A stretch of 64,000 nucleotides of DNA. Origin: Paenibacillus sp. L3-i20. GTDB taxonomy: Bacteria; Bacillota; Bacilli; Paenibacillales; Paenibacillaceae. The notes below the pieces were generated by a model. The model did not search any database and was not told where the DNA came from. It was given only the letters and a program-made list of their open reading frames with translations. The stretch is from contig NZ_BQME02000001.1 of the NCBI RefSeq assembly GCF_022180385.2, positions 2,129,678 through 2,193,677 on the forward strand, read 5' to 3'. The position numbers and the translations under genes were made by a program. This document shows positions 53,239 through 61,967 of this stretch, piece by piece (the first letter of the stretch is position 1; the number at the start of each line of letters is the position of its first letter).

Positions 53239-54534
53239 TCATTCCCCTTGAACAAATTGCGGAAGATAATCCCGATGTGCTTCTTTTAATTCGTGGAAGC
53301 AATCATATGCAGTCTGATAGTCAGCAACGAGAGGGTTCATCATAAGTGCTCTCATTGCCGCTTCTTCGCTGCCCTCTACGGCTGCTGCAACAGTCTCACG
53401 CTCGTAAGCTTTTATCATGCGCATATAGTCGATAATATGGCGATTGTTGAACTCTGATAGACGAACCGGCTTAGCACCGTCTTTGCCGATAATTGCGCCG
53501 ACCTCAATTGCATCGGTATCCTCCATGAACGGAAGTGCGCCATTGTTAAGCAGATTGACGACATGGTATTCTTGTTTATCATTAAAGATAGCGTCTACTA
53601 GACTGATTGCGACTTCGGAGTAGTTAGCTCCGCCACGCGAAGAGAGTAATTTAGGTTTCGAATGAAGTTCCGCATTGGAGTAGATTCCCAGAAGCTCTTC
53701 TTCGATATCCATACATTTTTCACCGCGTGTTTGCTCGCTTTCTTTCAATAGCTTCAGCTTCTTGTCTTTAAAATAGTAATATTCCATATAGGAAGAAGGG
53801 ATCGCGCCTACAAGTTGGACTAGCTCTTTACTAAAACCGCTGGATGGTATGTTTTTCATCGTCTCGCTATTCAGACCCATTTCTAAGGCATCTTTCAAAT
53901 AATCCCTGCCATCATGCTCGATAGCAGTTATCCAGCTCAGATGATTTAGTCCAACATATGTGAGGTTAGCTTCTGGTAGCTCTAACGTTTCACGGATACT
54001 CTTGTACATGTTATATGGAACGTTGCACAGACCTAACATTTTGACATTTGTATGATTAAGAACGGCTTCAGTAATAATGCCCGCTGGGTTAGAGAAGTTA
54101 ATGAGCCATGCATCTGGACAAAGGACTTCCATACGTTTAGCAATATCAAGCACGACAGGAATGGTGCGCATCGCTTTGAAAAATCCGCCAATACCGCATG
54201 TTTCTTGCCCAATCAAACCATATTTAAGCGGAATTTGCTCGTCCAGAACACGTGCTGGCAGCTTGCCTACACGAATTTGTCCAAGAACAAAGTTAGCTCC
54301 ACGAAGTGCATCATCCAAATTTTGAGTTTTGACCACTTTGCAGTCCATACCGGCTGCTTCTACCATTCGCTCGCATAGACCGCCTACAATATCTAGTTTT
54401 CTTTCGTCAATATCCATAAGTGCAAGCTCATAGAGAGGTAAGGCATCTTTGCGCTTAATGATGCCTTCCATCAGCTCAGGTGTATAGGTGCTTCCTGCGC
54501 CAATAATCGCGATTTTCAACTTGTTGTTCATCAT
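53239..54534 (-). CDS. GH4-family 6-phospho-glycosidase
   Basis: 431 residues from the ATG at 54534, which has AAAGGA nine bases upstream; the GTG two codons earlier would be too close. NAD-binding start IAIIGAGSTYTPELMEG, then QETCGIGGFFKAMRT, INFSNPAGIITEAV (NPAG), LCNVP, GLNHLSW and SSRGGANYSEV, all in the order of GH4 6-phospho-beta-glucosidases. These use NAD and Mn in an oxidation-elimination mechanism on 6-phosphorylated disaccharides. In this cluster the substrate may be a phosphorylated amino-sugar disaccharide; this is inference. The kinase gene follows by 7 bases. Confidence 0.88.
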   Translation of the reverse strand: MMNNKLKIAIIGAGSTYTPELMEGIIKRKDALPLYELALMDIDERKLDIVGGLCERMVEAAGMDCKVVKTQNLDDALRGANFVLGQIRVGKLPARVLDEQIPLKYGLIGQETCGIGGFFKAMRTIPVVLDIAKRMEVLCPDAWLINFSNPAGIITEAVLNHTNVKMLGLCNVPYNMYKSIRETLELPEANLTYVGLNHLSWITAIEHDGRDYLKDALEMGLNSETMKNIPSSGFSKELVQLVGAIPSSYMEYYYFKDKKLKLLKESEQTRGEKCMDIEEELLGIYSNAELHSKPKLLSSRGGANYSEVAISLVDAIFNDKQEYHVVNLLNNGALPFMEDTDAIEVGAIIGKDGAKPVRLSEFNNRHIIDYMRMIKAYERETVAAAVEGSEEAAMRALMMNPLVADYQTAYDCFHELKEAHRDYLPQFVQGE

Positions 54535-54656
54535 TTTCACTCATCCTTTGCCACAATTGTTAGAGAGCTATGAACCTATTTGCAACGTTATTATAGCACG
54601 CACCATTCCGTCCAACAATTAAAATTGTAATAAATTAATCATTTTGATAAAAAGTT

Positions 54657-54676
54657 TTGAAATAAAATTTTATTCG
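54657..54676. promoter_or_regulatory. Predicted RpiR operator at the divergent promoter region
   Basis: TTGAAATAAAATTTTATTCG contains the 14-base palindrome AATAAAATTTTATT and the same TTGAAATAAA core as the murQ-side boxes. It overlaps a plausible plus-strand -35 (TTGAAA, 54657-54662), 16 bases from TAAAAT (54679-54684), so it could repress the regulator gene and perhaps the divergent GH4 gene. Confidence 0.6.
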
Positions 54677-54778
54677 TGTAAAATATCCTTATATTGCAAA
54701 GTAGGAATAATACTTGTAATTTGTTAGTAATACGTATACTATTTAGTTGCGAAAATATGAAGCGGCAGGGAGCGGCAC

Positions 54779-55642
54779 ATGGCGATAAACGATAACGTGT
54801 TGATCAAAATTCGGGACCGCAAGGACAGTCTTACACCTGTCGAGCGATTAGTTGCCGAATATATTTTATCCAACAAAGAAGAGATTCCACATCTCTCTAT
54901 TAAGAACCTGGCCCAAGCCAGCAAGACAAGTGATGCATCGGTTCTTCGCTTCTGCAAAACGATGGGCTACAATGGCTATCGTAGTTTTATCGTCAGCATC
55001 TCTGCATCACTGGGCTCTATGGATGATGATTCTGGAGACCAGTACACCGACATTCAACCAGGCGACGAATTGCATACAATCATCTCTAACATAAGCAGGA
55101 ACAATATTCGTTCAATCGAAGATACGCTTAGCGTGCTTGATCGTAGTGCGGTAGCACGCGCTGTAGAGGCGCTTCGTACGAGCAAGCGAATTATTTTTTT
55201 CGGCATAGGGGCGTCGGGACTCGTTGCTCAAGATGCAGAGCAGAAGTTTACTCGTATCAATAAAATTTGTCATGCCTTCACAGACGGACATAGTCAGCTT
55301 ACTGCTGCTGCCTTGCTATCGAAGGATGATGTAGCGATTTTTATATCCAATTCAGGTGATACGATTGAAATTTTGGATTCGCTCGAAATCGCGCACAAAA
55401 ACAATGCACATATCGTTGCTATTACAAAGTACAGCAAGAGTGAATTGTCCGATCGGGCAGACACGCTTCTGAGCATTTCTACACCGGAGATATCGATTCG
55501 AAGCGGAGCGATGGGTTCGCGTATTGCGATGTTAACGATTATCGATATGTTATTTGCTGGTGTTGCAAGTGCTGACTATCAGCAAGTGAAGAAGTATTTG
55601 TCCAAGAGCCATAATATCATTGCTAATAAGCGCAGAAGATAG
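54779..55642 (+). CDS. RpiR-family transcription regulator (MurR-like)
   Basis: 287 residues. N-terminal helix-turn-helix of the RpiR type (LTPVERLVAEYILSNKEEI, LAQASKTSDASVLRFCK) at about 15-75 and a C-terminal SIS sugar-phosphate domain (about 125-265: FFGIGASGLVAQDAEQKF, ISNSGDTIEILDSLEIA). RpiR/MurR proteins sense phosphorylated sugars, such as MurNAc-6-phosphate, and usually repress adjacent catabolic genes. It is divergent from the GH4/kinase genes and just before murQ. Boxes at 54657 and 55799-55855 are its likely sites. Confidence 0.88.
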   Translation: MAINDNVLIKIRDRKDSLTPVERLVAEYILSNKEEIPHLSIKNLAQASKTSDASVLRFCKTMGYNGYRSFIVSISASLGSMDDDSGDQYTDIQPGDELHTIISNISRNNIRSIEDTLSVLDRSAVARAVEALRTSKRIIFFGIGASGLVAQDAEQKFTRINKICHAFTDGHSQLTAAALLSKDDVAIFISNSGDTIEILDSLEIAHKNNAHIVAITKYSKSELSDRADTLLSISTPEISIRSGAMGSRIAMLTIIDMLFAGVASADYQQVKKYLSKSHNIIANKRRR

Positions 55643-55690
55643 AGGCGGTATTACGTCGCTGATAGAAGTTGCAAAATAGAGCGAATAAAG

Positions 55691-55736
55691 ACGACATTCA
55701 ATCCTGTTTTTACAGGCATTGGATGTCGTTTTTTTC
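55691..55736 (+). terminator. Terminator after the regulator gene
   Basis: ACGACAT-CAAT-CCTGT pairs with ACAGG-ATTG-ATGTCGT with small bulges, followed by TTTTTTC. It separates the regulator from murQ transcription. Confidence 0.85.
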
Positions 55737-55798
55737 TTTTAGCAACTGCTTCGACAGCGGTCGTAATTTCACAATAAGGATCGATATAAAATTCCAAT

Positions 55799-55864
55799 AA
55801 TTTATTTCACGGTAAAAATTTATTTCAAAATGTATTGACGAGATTGAAATAAATTGCTTAATAT
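55799..55864 (+). promoter_or_regulatory. murQ promoter with three operator boxes
   Basis: -35 TTGACG (55835-55840) and -10 TAATAT (55859-55864) are 18 bases apart. TTGAAATAAATT (55844-55855) lies in the spacer; its exact inverse AATTTATTTCAA is at 55817-55828, and AATTTATTTCA recurs at 55799-55809. Bound regulator would block RNA polymerase directly. The boxes match the 54657 site. Confidence 0.75.
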
Positions 55865-55943
55865 AGAACTATGTTAAACCAAAGAAACGAATCGATCAGA
55901 CGGGTTATCGTAACCTAAACATGATCACGTAAGGGGAATCACT

Positions 55944-56858
55944 ATGACTGACTATCTTGCAAGTTTAACGACGGAGGGGATTAATTCCGAAACGAGCATT
56001 ATCGATGAGCTGACTACAGAACAGATGCTAACACTCATTAATGGGGAAGATGCATTGGTTCCAGCGGCTGTGGCGGCAGAAACGCCAAACATTGCCCGTG
56101 CAGTGGAAGCGCTTCATCGAGTGTTATCGAATGGCGGAAGGATGTTCTACATCGGTGCAGGGACATCGGGAAGACTTGGCGTACTTGATGCTTCGGAATG
56201 TCCACCTACCTTTGGAACTGATCCAGCACTCATACAGGGACATATTGCAGGCGGAGATATTGCACTGCGGGTTGCTGTTGAAGGTTGCGAGGATGACGGT
56301 GAGGAGGGTAAACTGCTTATCGACCGCATCGGAGTGACGAACAAGGATGCTGTCATCGGAATTTCAGCAAGTGGAAGTGCAGCATTCGTAATTGAGGGAT
56401 TGCGAAGAGCTGGTGAGATTGGTGCAGTTACGATCTGTGTGGTTAACAATAAAGGTACAAATCTAGAAGAAGTAAGTAATATCTGTATTGCTCCAGTTGT
56501 AGGTCCAGAGGTTATTTCAGGTTCAACAAGGATGAAGGCAGGAACGGCGCAGAAGCTTGTACTTAATATGCTGACAACTGGCACGATGGTGAAGCTTGGC
56601 AAGACCTATAACAATCTTATGGTTGATATGAAGGCAAGCAACAAAAAGCTGTATGTTCGGGCATTGCGCATGGTCAGAATAACAACTGGCGTCGATCATC
56701 AGGAAGCAGAGACAGCTTTGCAGAAAGCATCGCTAGATTGCAAGTTAGCCATTATGATGATTAAGTCCGGATTAGAAGCTGATGAAGCGAAAAAAGCATT
56801 GGCCGAAAGTGGTGGCAGCCTGAAAAAGGCTATACGCATCTGTTCCAAAGCGATTTAA
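55944..56858 (+). CDS. murQ: N-acetylmuramic acid 6-phosphate etherase
   Basis: 304 residues, AAGGGGAATCACT upstream. SIS-domain protein with MurQ signatures FYIGAGTSGRLGVLDASECP near residue 68, GISASGSAAFVIEGL near 133 and ISGSTRMKAGTAQKLVLNM near 195. MurQ splits the lactyl ether of MurNAc-6-phosphate to give GlcNAc-6-phosphate and lactate in cell-wall sugar salvage. Length equals that of typical MurQ. First gene of a run that encodes an importer and wall-degrading enzymes, under the box-containing promoter. Confidence 0.95.
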   Translation: MTDYLASLTTEGINSETSIIDELTTEQMLTLINGEDALVPAAVAAETPNIARAVEALHRVLSNGGRMFYIGAGTSGRLGVLDASECPPTFGTDPALIQGHIAGGDIALRVAVEGCEDDGEEGKLLIDRIGVTNKDAVIGISASGSAAFVIEGLRRAGEIGAVTICVVNNKGTNLEEVSNICIAPVVGPEVISGSTRMKAGTAQKLVLNMLTTGTMVKLGKTYNNLMVDMKASNKKLYVRALRMVRITTGVDHQEAETALQKASLDCKLAIMMIKSGLEADEAKKALAESGGSLKKAIRICSKAI

Positions 56859-56913
56859 GGGGCTTTGCTGGATGTGAGCATATAGAACTTAAATTAAAGG
56901 GAGGATCTTAGCA

Positions 56914-58368
56914 ATGAAAAGAAAAACAAGATTTGCTGCAACAGCACTAGCTCTTATGTTATCTGTCGGTTCATTAACTGCATGTAGTTCAGGCAACAAC
57001 AAACCTGCTCCAAGCAATTCGCCTAACTCTAACAGTACATCAAGCCCGACTGACGCAGGTGGTGCGAAAGACACGATTACGGCCTTGCTTCCGCCAGTGT
57101 CTCCAAACTATCAAAAGAACTTTAAGCAAATGGAAGAAGATTTCAACAAGCTTTATCCTAACCTAACATTAAAAATTGAACCTGCAAGCTGGGAAGACAT
57201 GACTCAGAAGCTGGATACGCAAGTAAATGCGGGCAGCCCTCCTGATCTTGCTTTCATCAACTCTGAAGGTATTTCGAAATATGCACAAATGGACATGGTG
57301 ATGGACATTAGTGATGCAGTAACACCAGAGATGGTTGCTGACTTCGACGAAGCACCACTTTCTTATATGAAGAAAGACGGTGGATTGTTCGGTCTTCCAG
57401 CATACATGGAAGTTCACGCAATCGGCGGTAACAAGCAGTTCCTAGAAGAAGCAGGTATCGACTGGAAGAAAGTGCAACAAGAAGGTTGGACTTATGATCA
57501 ATTCCGCGAAGCAATCAAAAAAGGTGTTGTTCAAGAAAACGGAGCAACTTCCCGTTATGGCTTCGTATTTGCAACATCAGGTGTTGCAGCTAGAGACTAC
57601 TTAGGTATACTTGTGAAGAATGCTGGTTTGCCTTCACCGTTCACAATGGATCATAAGTACACGTACACAAGCAAAAACTTCCTTGAAGTTTTGAAAGCGG
57701 TTCGACAAATGATCGACGATGGTTCCATGCCGAAAGAGCTTAGCTCCGTTGACGCTGGTAAACGTTGGAACATGTTCCTGACTGGTCAAACGATGATCAC
57801 AGGTAAAGGTCTAGCCGTATTCGAAAACTCTGCTAATGCTAATAACAAGAAAATTGACGCTAACGACGGCAGTGCAGTTGCTAACAGCGTTAAAGTAGAA
57901 TATATCGTATTGCCGCTTCCATCTTTCGGTGAACATAAGCCAGTATCCCATGCAGTTGTTGACGGCTATGTAGCTTTCCGTGGTAAAAAAGCTCCAACAG
58001 ATGAGCACAAAGCAAATGTAGCTAAAGCAGCTTATTTCCTAGCATCTGGTCAAACATCAGCGACAACAAACAGCGATCTGTTCGCAGCGTTTATTACTGA
58101 TAGCGCTCGCAAAGCAGCTGAAAGCATGGAGTCCACTCGCAACCCGGACAACATTGCAGCAGTTGACAAAATGCTAGAAAATGCAGCACCAGCTCGTCCA
58201 GACATCCCAACAGATCTTGGTGCTAAAGCGATCAAGGTTGAGACAGAAGTTATCATTCCTAAGCTGCAAGCTTTGCTTGCTAATGAAATTACACCAGAAC
58301 AAATGCACGAAGCAGTTACTAAAGCTGCTATCGAAGCATTCGGTGCAGACGGAGTAGTAAAAGAGTAG
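56914..58368 (+). CDS. Sugar ABC transporter substrate-binding lipoprotein
   Basis: 484 residues, AAGGGAGGATC upstream. Lipoprotein signal with lipobox LTAC (Cys near residue 24), a Ser/Asn/Pro-rich linker, then an extracellular solute-binding protein type 1 fold (DFNKLYPNLTLKIEPASWEDM, GSPPDLAFINSEG, FGLPAYMEVHAIGGNKQFL). It delivers an oligosaccharide or amino sugar to the two permeases downstream. No ATPase gene is in the cluster, so a shared MsmX-type ATPase must serve it, as in Bacillus subtilis. Substrate inferred as muropeptide-derived sugar. Confidence 0.85.
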   Translation: MKRKTRFAATALALMLSVGSLTACSSGNNKPAPSNSPNSNSTSSPTDAGGAKDTITALLPPVSPNYQKNFKQMEEDFNKLYPNLTLKIEPASWEDMTQKLDTQVNAGSPPDLAFINSEGISKYAQMDMVMDISDAVTPEMVADFDEAPLSYMKKDGGLFGLPAYMEVHAIGGNKQFLEEAGIDWKKVQQEGWTYDQFREAIKKGVVQENGATSRYGFVFATSGVAARDYLGILVKNAGLPSPFTMDHKYTYTSKNFLEVLKAVRQMIDDGSMPKELSSVDAGKRWNMFLTGQTMITGKGLAVFENSANANNKKIDANDGSAVANSVKVEYIVLPLPSFGEHKPVSHAVVDGYVAFRGKKAPTDEHKANVAKAAYFLASGQTSATTNSDLFAAFITDSARKAAESMESTRNPDNIAAVDKMLENAAPARPDIPTDLGAKAIKVETEVIIPKLQALLANEITPEQMHEAVTKAAIEAFGADGVVKE

Positions 58369-58377
58369 GTTAACACT

Positions 58378-58412
58378 CGGATAGCCGCTCCTTGATCGGG
58401 GCGGGCTATCCG
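58378..58412 (+). promoter_or_regulatory. Hairpin between binding-protein and permease genes
   Basis: CGGATAGCC-GCTCC pairs with GGGGC-GGCTATCCG to give a strong GC-rich stem, not followed by a T-run. It probably stabilises the upstream mRNA or lowers read-through, so that the binding protein exceeds the permeases. Confidence 0.6.
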
Positions 58413-58452
58413 ATCTACGTTTTGAACTGTTATTGGAAAGGAGTCCTGCAGC

Positions 58453-59355
58453 ATGGCTCGAGCAAAATCGACTAAAAACTTTCGCTTAAATAAAGGAGAC
58501 GGCCTGTGGGCTTATGGCTTTATCGCCGTTGCTCTTATCGTTTATGCACTTTTTACAGCTTATCCCGTTTTGAGCGCCTTTATTATTAGTTTCCAAGAGT
58601 ACAAACCGTTAGGCTCCACTTATGTAGGGCTAGACAATTATGCAGCTATCTTTAAGAGTGAGCTTTTTGGAAAAGCGATTTGGAATACGGTTGTCTATAC
58701 GATTTTAACAGTACCTGTTGCACTCATTCTTTCATTCGGCGTTGCAATTATGATTATGCCGCTGAAGAAGTGGGCGCAAACAACATTTAAGGCAGTCTAT
58801 TATTTGCCTGCTGTTGCGTCAGGTGTAGCATTATCGGTTGTATGGCTTTGGATCTTCGATCCAATGGCAGGCGGTATGCTTAATCAGCTAATCGGATTTT
58901 TCGGCATTGATAGTCAGAACTGGCTAGGTTCCAGCTCTACGTCTATGTTTTCACTTGTATTAATGTCATGGCTCTCTAGTCATGGTACTAGCATTATCAT
59001 TTATGTAGCTGCCTTGCTTGGTATTGATGAGAGTTATTATGAAGCAGCAGATATTGATGGTGCATCGTTCTGGCAGAAGATGTGGCATATCGTTATCCCA
59101 TGTTTGAAGCCAACGACACTATTCCTATTAGTAACTGGTGTAATCGGCTCATTCCAAGTTTTCCAGAACGCTTACCTCATGACAGGCGGTGGACCGGATC
59201 ATTCAACAACGATGGTTGGACTATTGGTCTTCGATACAGCGTTCAAATATTTCGAGTTCGGCGCAGCAGCAGCTCAATCGCTTGTGCTTGCACTTATTAT
59301 CGGCATTATCGCGTTTATCCAGTTTAAGTTTCTGGGTAAAGACGTGGAATATTAA
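58453..59355 (+). CDS. Sugar ABC transporter permease (MalF type)
   Basis: 300 residues with six membrane helices. The EAA loop reads YYEAADIDGASFWQKMWHIVIP near residue 195, which contacts the ATPase. AAAGGAG precedes the ATG. First of two permeases of a CUT1-type importer. Cotranscribed with the binding protein and the next permease. Confidence 0.88.
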   Translation: MARAKSTKNFRLNKGDGLWAYGFIAVALIVYALFTAYPVLSAFIISFQEYKPLGSTYVGLDNYAAIFKSELFGKAIWNTVVYTILTVPVALILSFGVAIMIMPLKKWAQTTFKAVYYLPAVASGVALSVVWLWIFDPMAGGMLNQLIGFFGIDSQNWLGSSSTSMFSLVLMSWLSSHGTSIIIYVAALLGIDESYYEAADIDGASFWQKMWHIVIPCLKPTTLFLLVTGVIGSFQVFQNAYLMTGGGPDHSTTMVGLLVFDTAFKYFEFGAAAAQSLVLALIIGIIAFIQFKFLGKDVEY

Positions 59356-59375
59356 AGTAGAAGGAGGGGCTCGAC

Positions 59376-60236
59376 TTGGCCTTATTTAACAACCATTTGG
59401 GAAATCGCGCAGCCAGATATACTCGTAATACCATTATAGTTGTCCTCCTTCTACTATTTGCGATTGCGACATTATTTCCAATCTACTTTATGATTATGTC
59501 GTCTTTCGGGGATCCGGTAGAAGCAGGAGCAATCAGTTATTCTCTCTGGCCAGGTAAGTTTTCTTTGGATTCGTACAAGTTTTTCTTCGACTATAGCGAA
59601 TATTCGTATCGTTGGATAGGGAACTCGCTAATTGTTGCAACCGTTACAATGATCTCGAATGTCATATTCGCTACGATGGCGGGATATGCATTTGCCAAAC
59701 TTCAGTTTAAAGGCCGCAACGTACTGTTCGCAGTATTGCTATGTGCCATGATGATTCCGTATCAAGTGACGCAAGTGCCTCTTTATATTCTGATCGTTAA
59801 TATTTTCGAGATTCAAAATACGTATGAAGCACTTATAATGCCTTCGTTAGTTACGGTATACAACATCTTCCTTGCGAAGCAGTTTATGAGTTCGATTCCG
59901 AAAGAGATATTGGAAAGCGCTAAAGTAGAAGGTGCAAACCAATTTAAAATTTTTGTTAAAATTATTATGCCGTTGTCCAAAACGGTTATGGCCGTTATGG
60001 CGATTCTGACGTTTATGGAAGCATGGAATACATTCTTCTGGCCATTCCTTGTGACGAACACAATGGATATGCAAACGATTCAGGTTGGTTTGAAAAACTT
60101 CCGTTTTGCAAACACAACATATTTTGCACCGATGATGGCAGGTGCGACAATCTCGGCCTTGCCAATGTTTATTCTCTTCTTTAGCCTACAGCGTTACTTC
60201 TTGGAAGGTGTAACAGTAGGTGCGGTTAAAGGTTAA
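59376..60236 (+). CDS. Sugar ABC transporter permease (MalG type)
   Basis: 286 residues, TTG start with GGAGGGG upstream. Six membrane helices with EAA loop ILESAKVEGANQFKIFVKIIMP near 190 and the terminal GAVKG-type ending of MalG-like permeases. It forms a heterodimer with the preceding permease. Confidence 0.88.
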   Translation: MALFNNHLGNRAARYTRNTIIVVLLLLFAIATLFPIYFMIMSSFGDPVEAGAISYSLWPGKFSLDSYKFFFDYSEYSYRWIGNSLIVATVTMISNVIFATMAGYAFAKLQFKGRNVLFAVLLCAMMIPYQVTQVPLYILIVNIFEIQNTYEALIMPSLVTVYNIFLAKQFMSSIPKEILESAKVEGANQFKIFVKIIMPLSKTVMAVMAILTFMEAWNTFFWPFLVTNTMDMQTIQVGLKNFRFANTTYFAPMMAGATISALPMFILFFSLQRYFLEGVTVGAVKG

Positions 60237-60271
60237 TCCGCCTCACAATGGGTGATCGAAGGAGGAACACA

Positions 60272-61243
60272 ATGATTGCGACTTGGCATGACCGCTATAC
60301 GCACGAAGTAATCGCCTTATGGAACGAAGAGGCGGTGAAGGATGGCTATAAGGAAATGACAGAGGAGTCCTTTAATAGAATCTTCTTGCGCAATACGTAC
60401 TTCGATGCAATGAACACATTCGTATGGCTTCAGGACGGCCGGGTGCAAGGGTTCGCATGCGGCTGTACTGGCAATGATCTGCCTCTTGGCGATGTAGCAG
60501 GTTATATTACTTGTATCGTTCTGAGGAAGAACTACCGTACGGATGAACGTTTCAAACTAATGTTAGATGTAATGGAGCTTAGGTTCCAAGAGCTTGGCAA
60601 GAAGCAGGCTGAGGTACTTTTCTTTAATCCCATGCAACTACCATGGTATATTCCTGATACAGCCCGGCATGAGCATAATAATGCGCCGGGCTTTCCCGTA
60701 GGGAGCAAGCTGCATATGTTTCTAACCTCTGTGGGGTACAAAGAGCGTGCGACGCAGTGTGCAATGTATTTGTCACTTGATGGATTTCAAGTGCCAATGA
60801 ATATTGTGTCTAAGGAAGAAAAGGCGGCTGCTCTCGGATATCGAGTAGAGTTGTTTGATGGGAAGATTCATCGTGGAATGGATGAACTGTTAACGAGCTT
60901 CAATAACCTTTTATGGCAGAAAGAAATTAGTAGAAGTGTTAAGGAAGGTGTTCCAGTTGTTATTGCCGCTTTCAATGACCGTGCTGTTGGTTTTGCTGGC
61001 CCTGTCATTAAGGGGGAAGATGGCCGCGGTTTTTTTGCTGGTATCGGTGTTCATCCTGAGCACGAGGGACACGGATTAGGCTCAAGTTTGTTTTTTAGGT
61101 TATGTGAAGCGTTCGAGAATATGGGTACAGAGTATATGTCGCTTTATACAGGAAGTAATAATCCTGCCATTCGCATCTATGAAAAAGCCGGATTTGCGAC
61201 GGTGAAAACATTTGCGGTCATGAGAAGGGAGCTTACACAATGA
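60272..61243 (+). CDS. GNAT-family acetyltransferase, probably two domains
   Basis: 323 residues from the ATG at 60272 behind GGAGGA; an in-frame ATG at 60248 overlaps that site. The C-terminal half has the GNAT core FFAGIGVHPEHEGHGLGSSLFF (acetyl-CoA loop near residue 258) and LYTGSNNPAIRIYEKAGFATV. The N-terminal half has a weaker GNAT-like pattern (GYITCIVLRKNYRTDERFKLML). In a salvage operon it may acetylate an amino sugar or wall peptide; the substrate is unknown. ATGA overlap with the next gene implies coupling. Confidence 0.8.
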   Translation: MIATWHDRYTHEVIALWNEEAVKDGYKEMTEESFNRIFLRNTYFDAMNTFVWLQDGRVQGFACGCTGNDLPLGDVAGYITCIVLRKNYRTDERFKLMLDVMELRFQELGKKQAEVLFFNPMQLPWYIPDTARHEHNNAPGFPVGSKLHMFLTSVGYKERATQCAMYLSLDGFQVPMNIVSKEEKAAALGYRVELFDGKIHRGMDELLTSFNNLLWQKEISRSVKEGVPVVIAAFNDRAVGFAGPVIKGEDGRGFFAGIGVHPEHEGHGLGSSLFFRLCEAFENMGTEYMSLYTGSNNPAIRIYEKAGFATVKTFAVMRRELTQ

Positions 61244-61947
61244 GTGAACGTAAACCGATTACGATATTGGGGATTGGTGCCCATGTAGGTGACGTGGAGT
61301 TGGTAGCAGGGGGCGTTCTCGCCAGCCATTTTCTGAAGGGTGACAAAATAGCGACGCTGGCGCTAACAGCAGGTGAGCGTGGAGTACCGGACTTTCAAGA
61401 TGTAAATGAATATCGCGAACAGAAAATTCGCGAGGCTCACACTTTTGCAGGAATGCTGGGTGGCGAGGCTCGTGTATTTGACATTCCAGACGGAGAAATC
61501 GAAGACGATCAAGCAATTAGACTTCGTGTATGTGACGTTATTCGTGAAGTAAAGCCTGATATCATCATTACACATCATTGCAATAGTATGCATAAAGATC
61601 ATGCTACTACACATCGGATTGTAAACGATGCAAGATTTTTTGCGGGTTTGCGTGCAATGGAAAGAGAGTTACCTTCACACTTTGCACCTAAGCTCTATTA
61701 CGGCGAAAACTGGGAAGATGCTGTCGACTATGTGCCCTATGTCTATGTTGATTTTAACCAAGAGGCGTTTGATCTATGGATCGAAGCGTTATCTACACAT
61801 TGGTTCGTGACGGGCAGCAAGTCATTTAATTATATGGACTATTATAAGTCACTGGCACGAGTTCGCGGTCTTGAGGCGAGAAAGGAATACGCGGAGACGT
61901 TTATGATTCCAGCAGAGACGATGCGACTGCGTCAATCCGAGCTGTAA
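61240..61947 (+). CDS. PIG-L-family deacetylase with altered active-site motif
   Basis: 235 residues. PIG-L/LmbE fold with ILGIGAHVGDVELVAGG at the N-terminus and THHCNSMHKDHATTHRIV in the middle. In this family the motif is normally AHPDDE; here it is His15-Val-Gly-Asp18-Val-Glu20, so zinc ligands His and Asp remain but the first Asp, the usual catalytic base, is Gly17. The enzyme may use another residue, or have a different role on N-acetyl sugars. Partner genes on both sides suggest amino-sugar substrates. Confidence 0.8.
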   Translation: MSERKPITILGIGAHVGDVELVAGGVLASHFLKGDKIATLALTAGERGVPDFQDVNEYREQKIREAHTFAGMLGGEARVFDIPDGEIEDDQAIRLRVCDVIREVKPDIIITHHCNSMHKDHATTHRIVNDARFFAGLRAMERELPSHFAPKLYYGENWEDAVDYVPYVYVDFNQEAFDLWIEALSTHWFVTGSKSFNYMDYYKSLARVRGLEARKEYAETFMIPAETMRLRQSEL

Positions 61948-61967
61948 ATTCGGACGAGGTGAATAAT

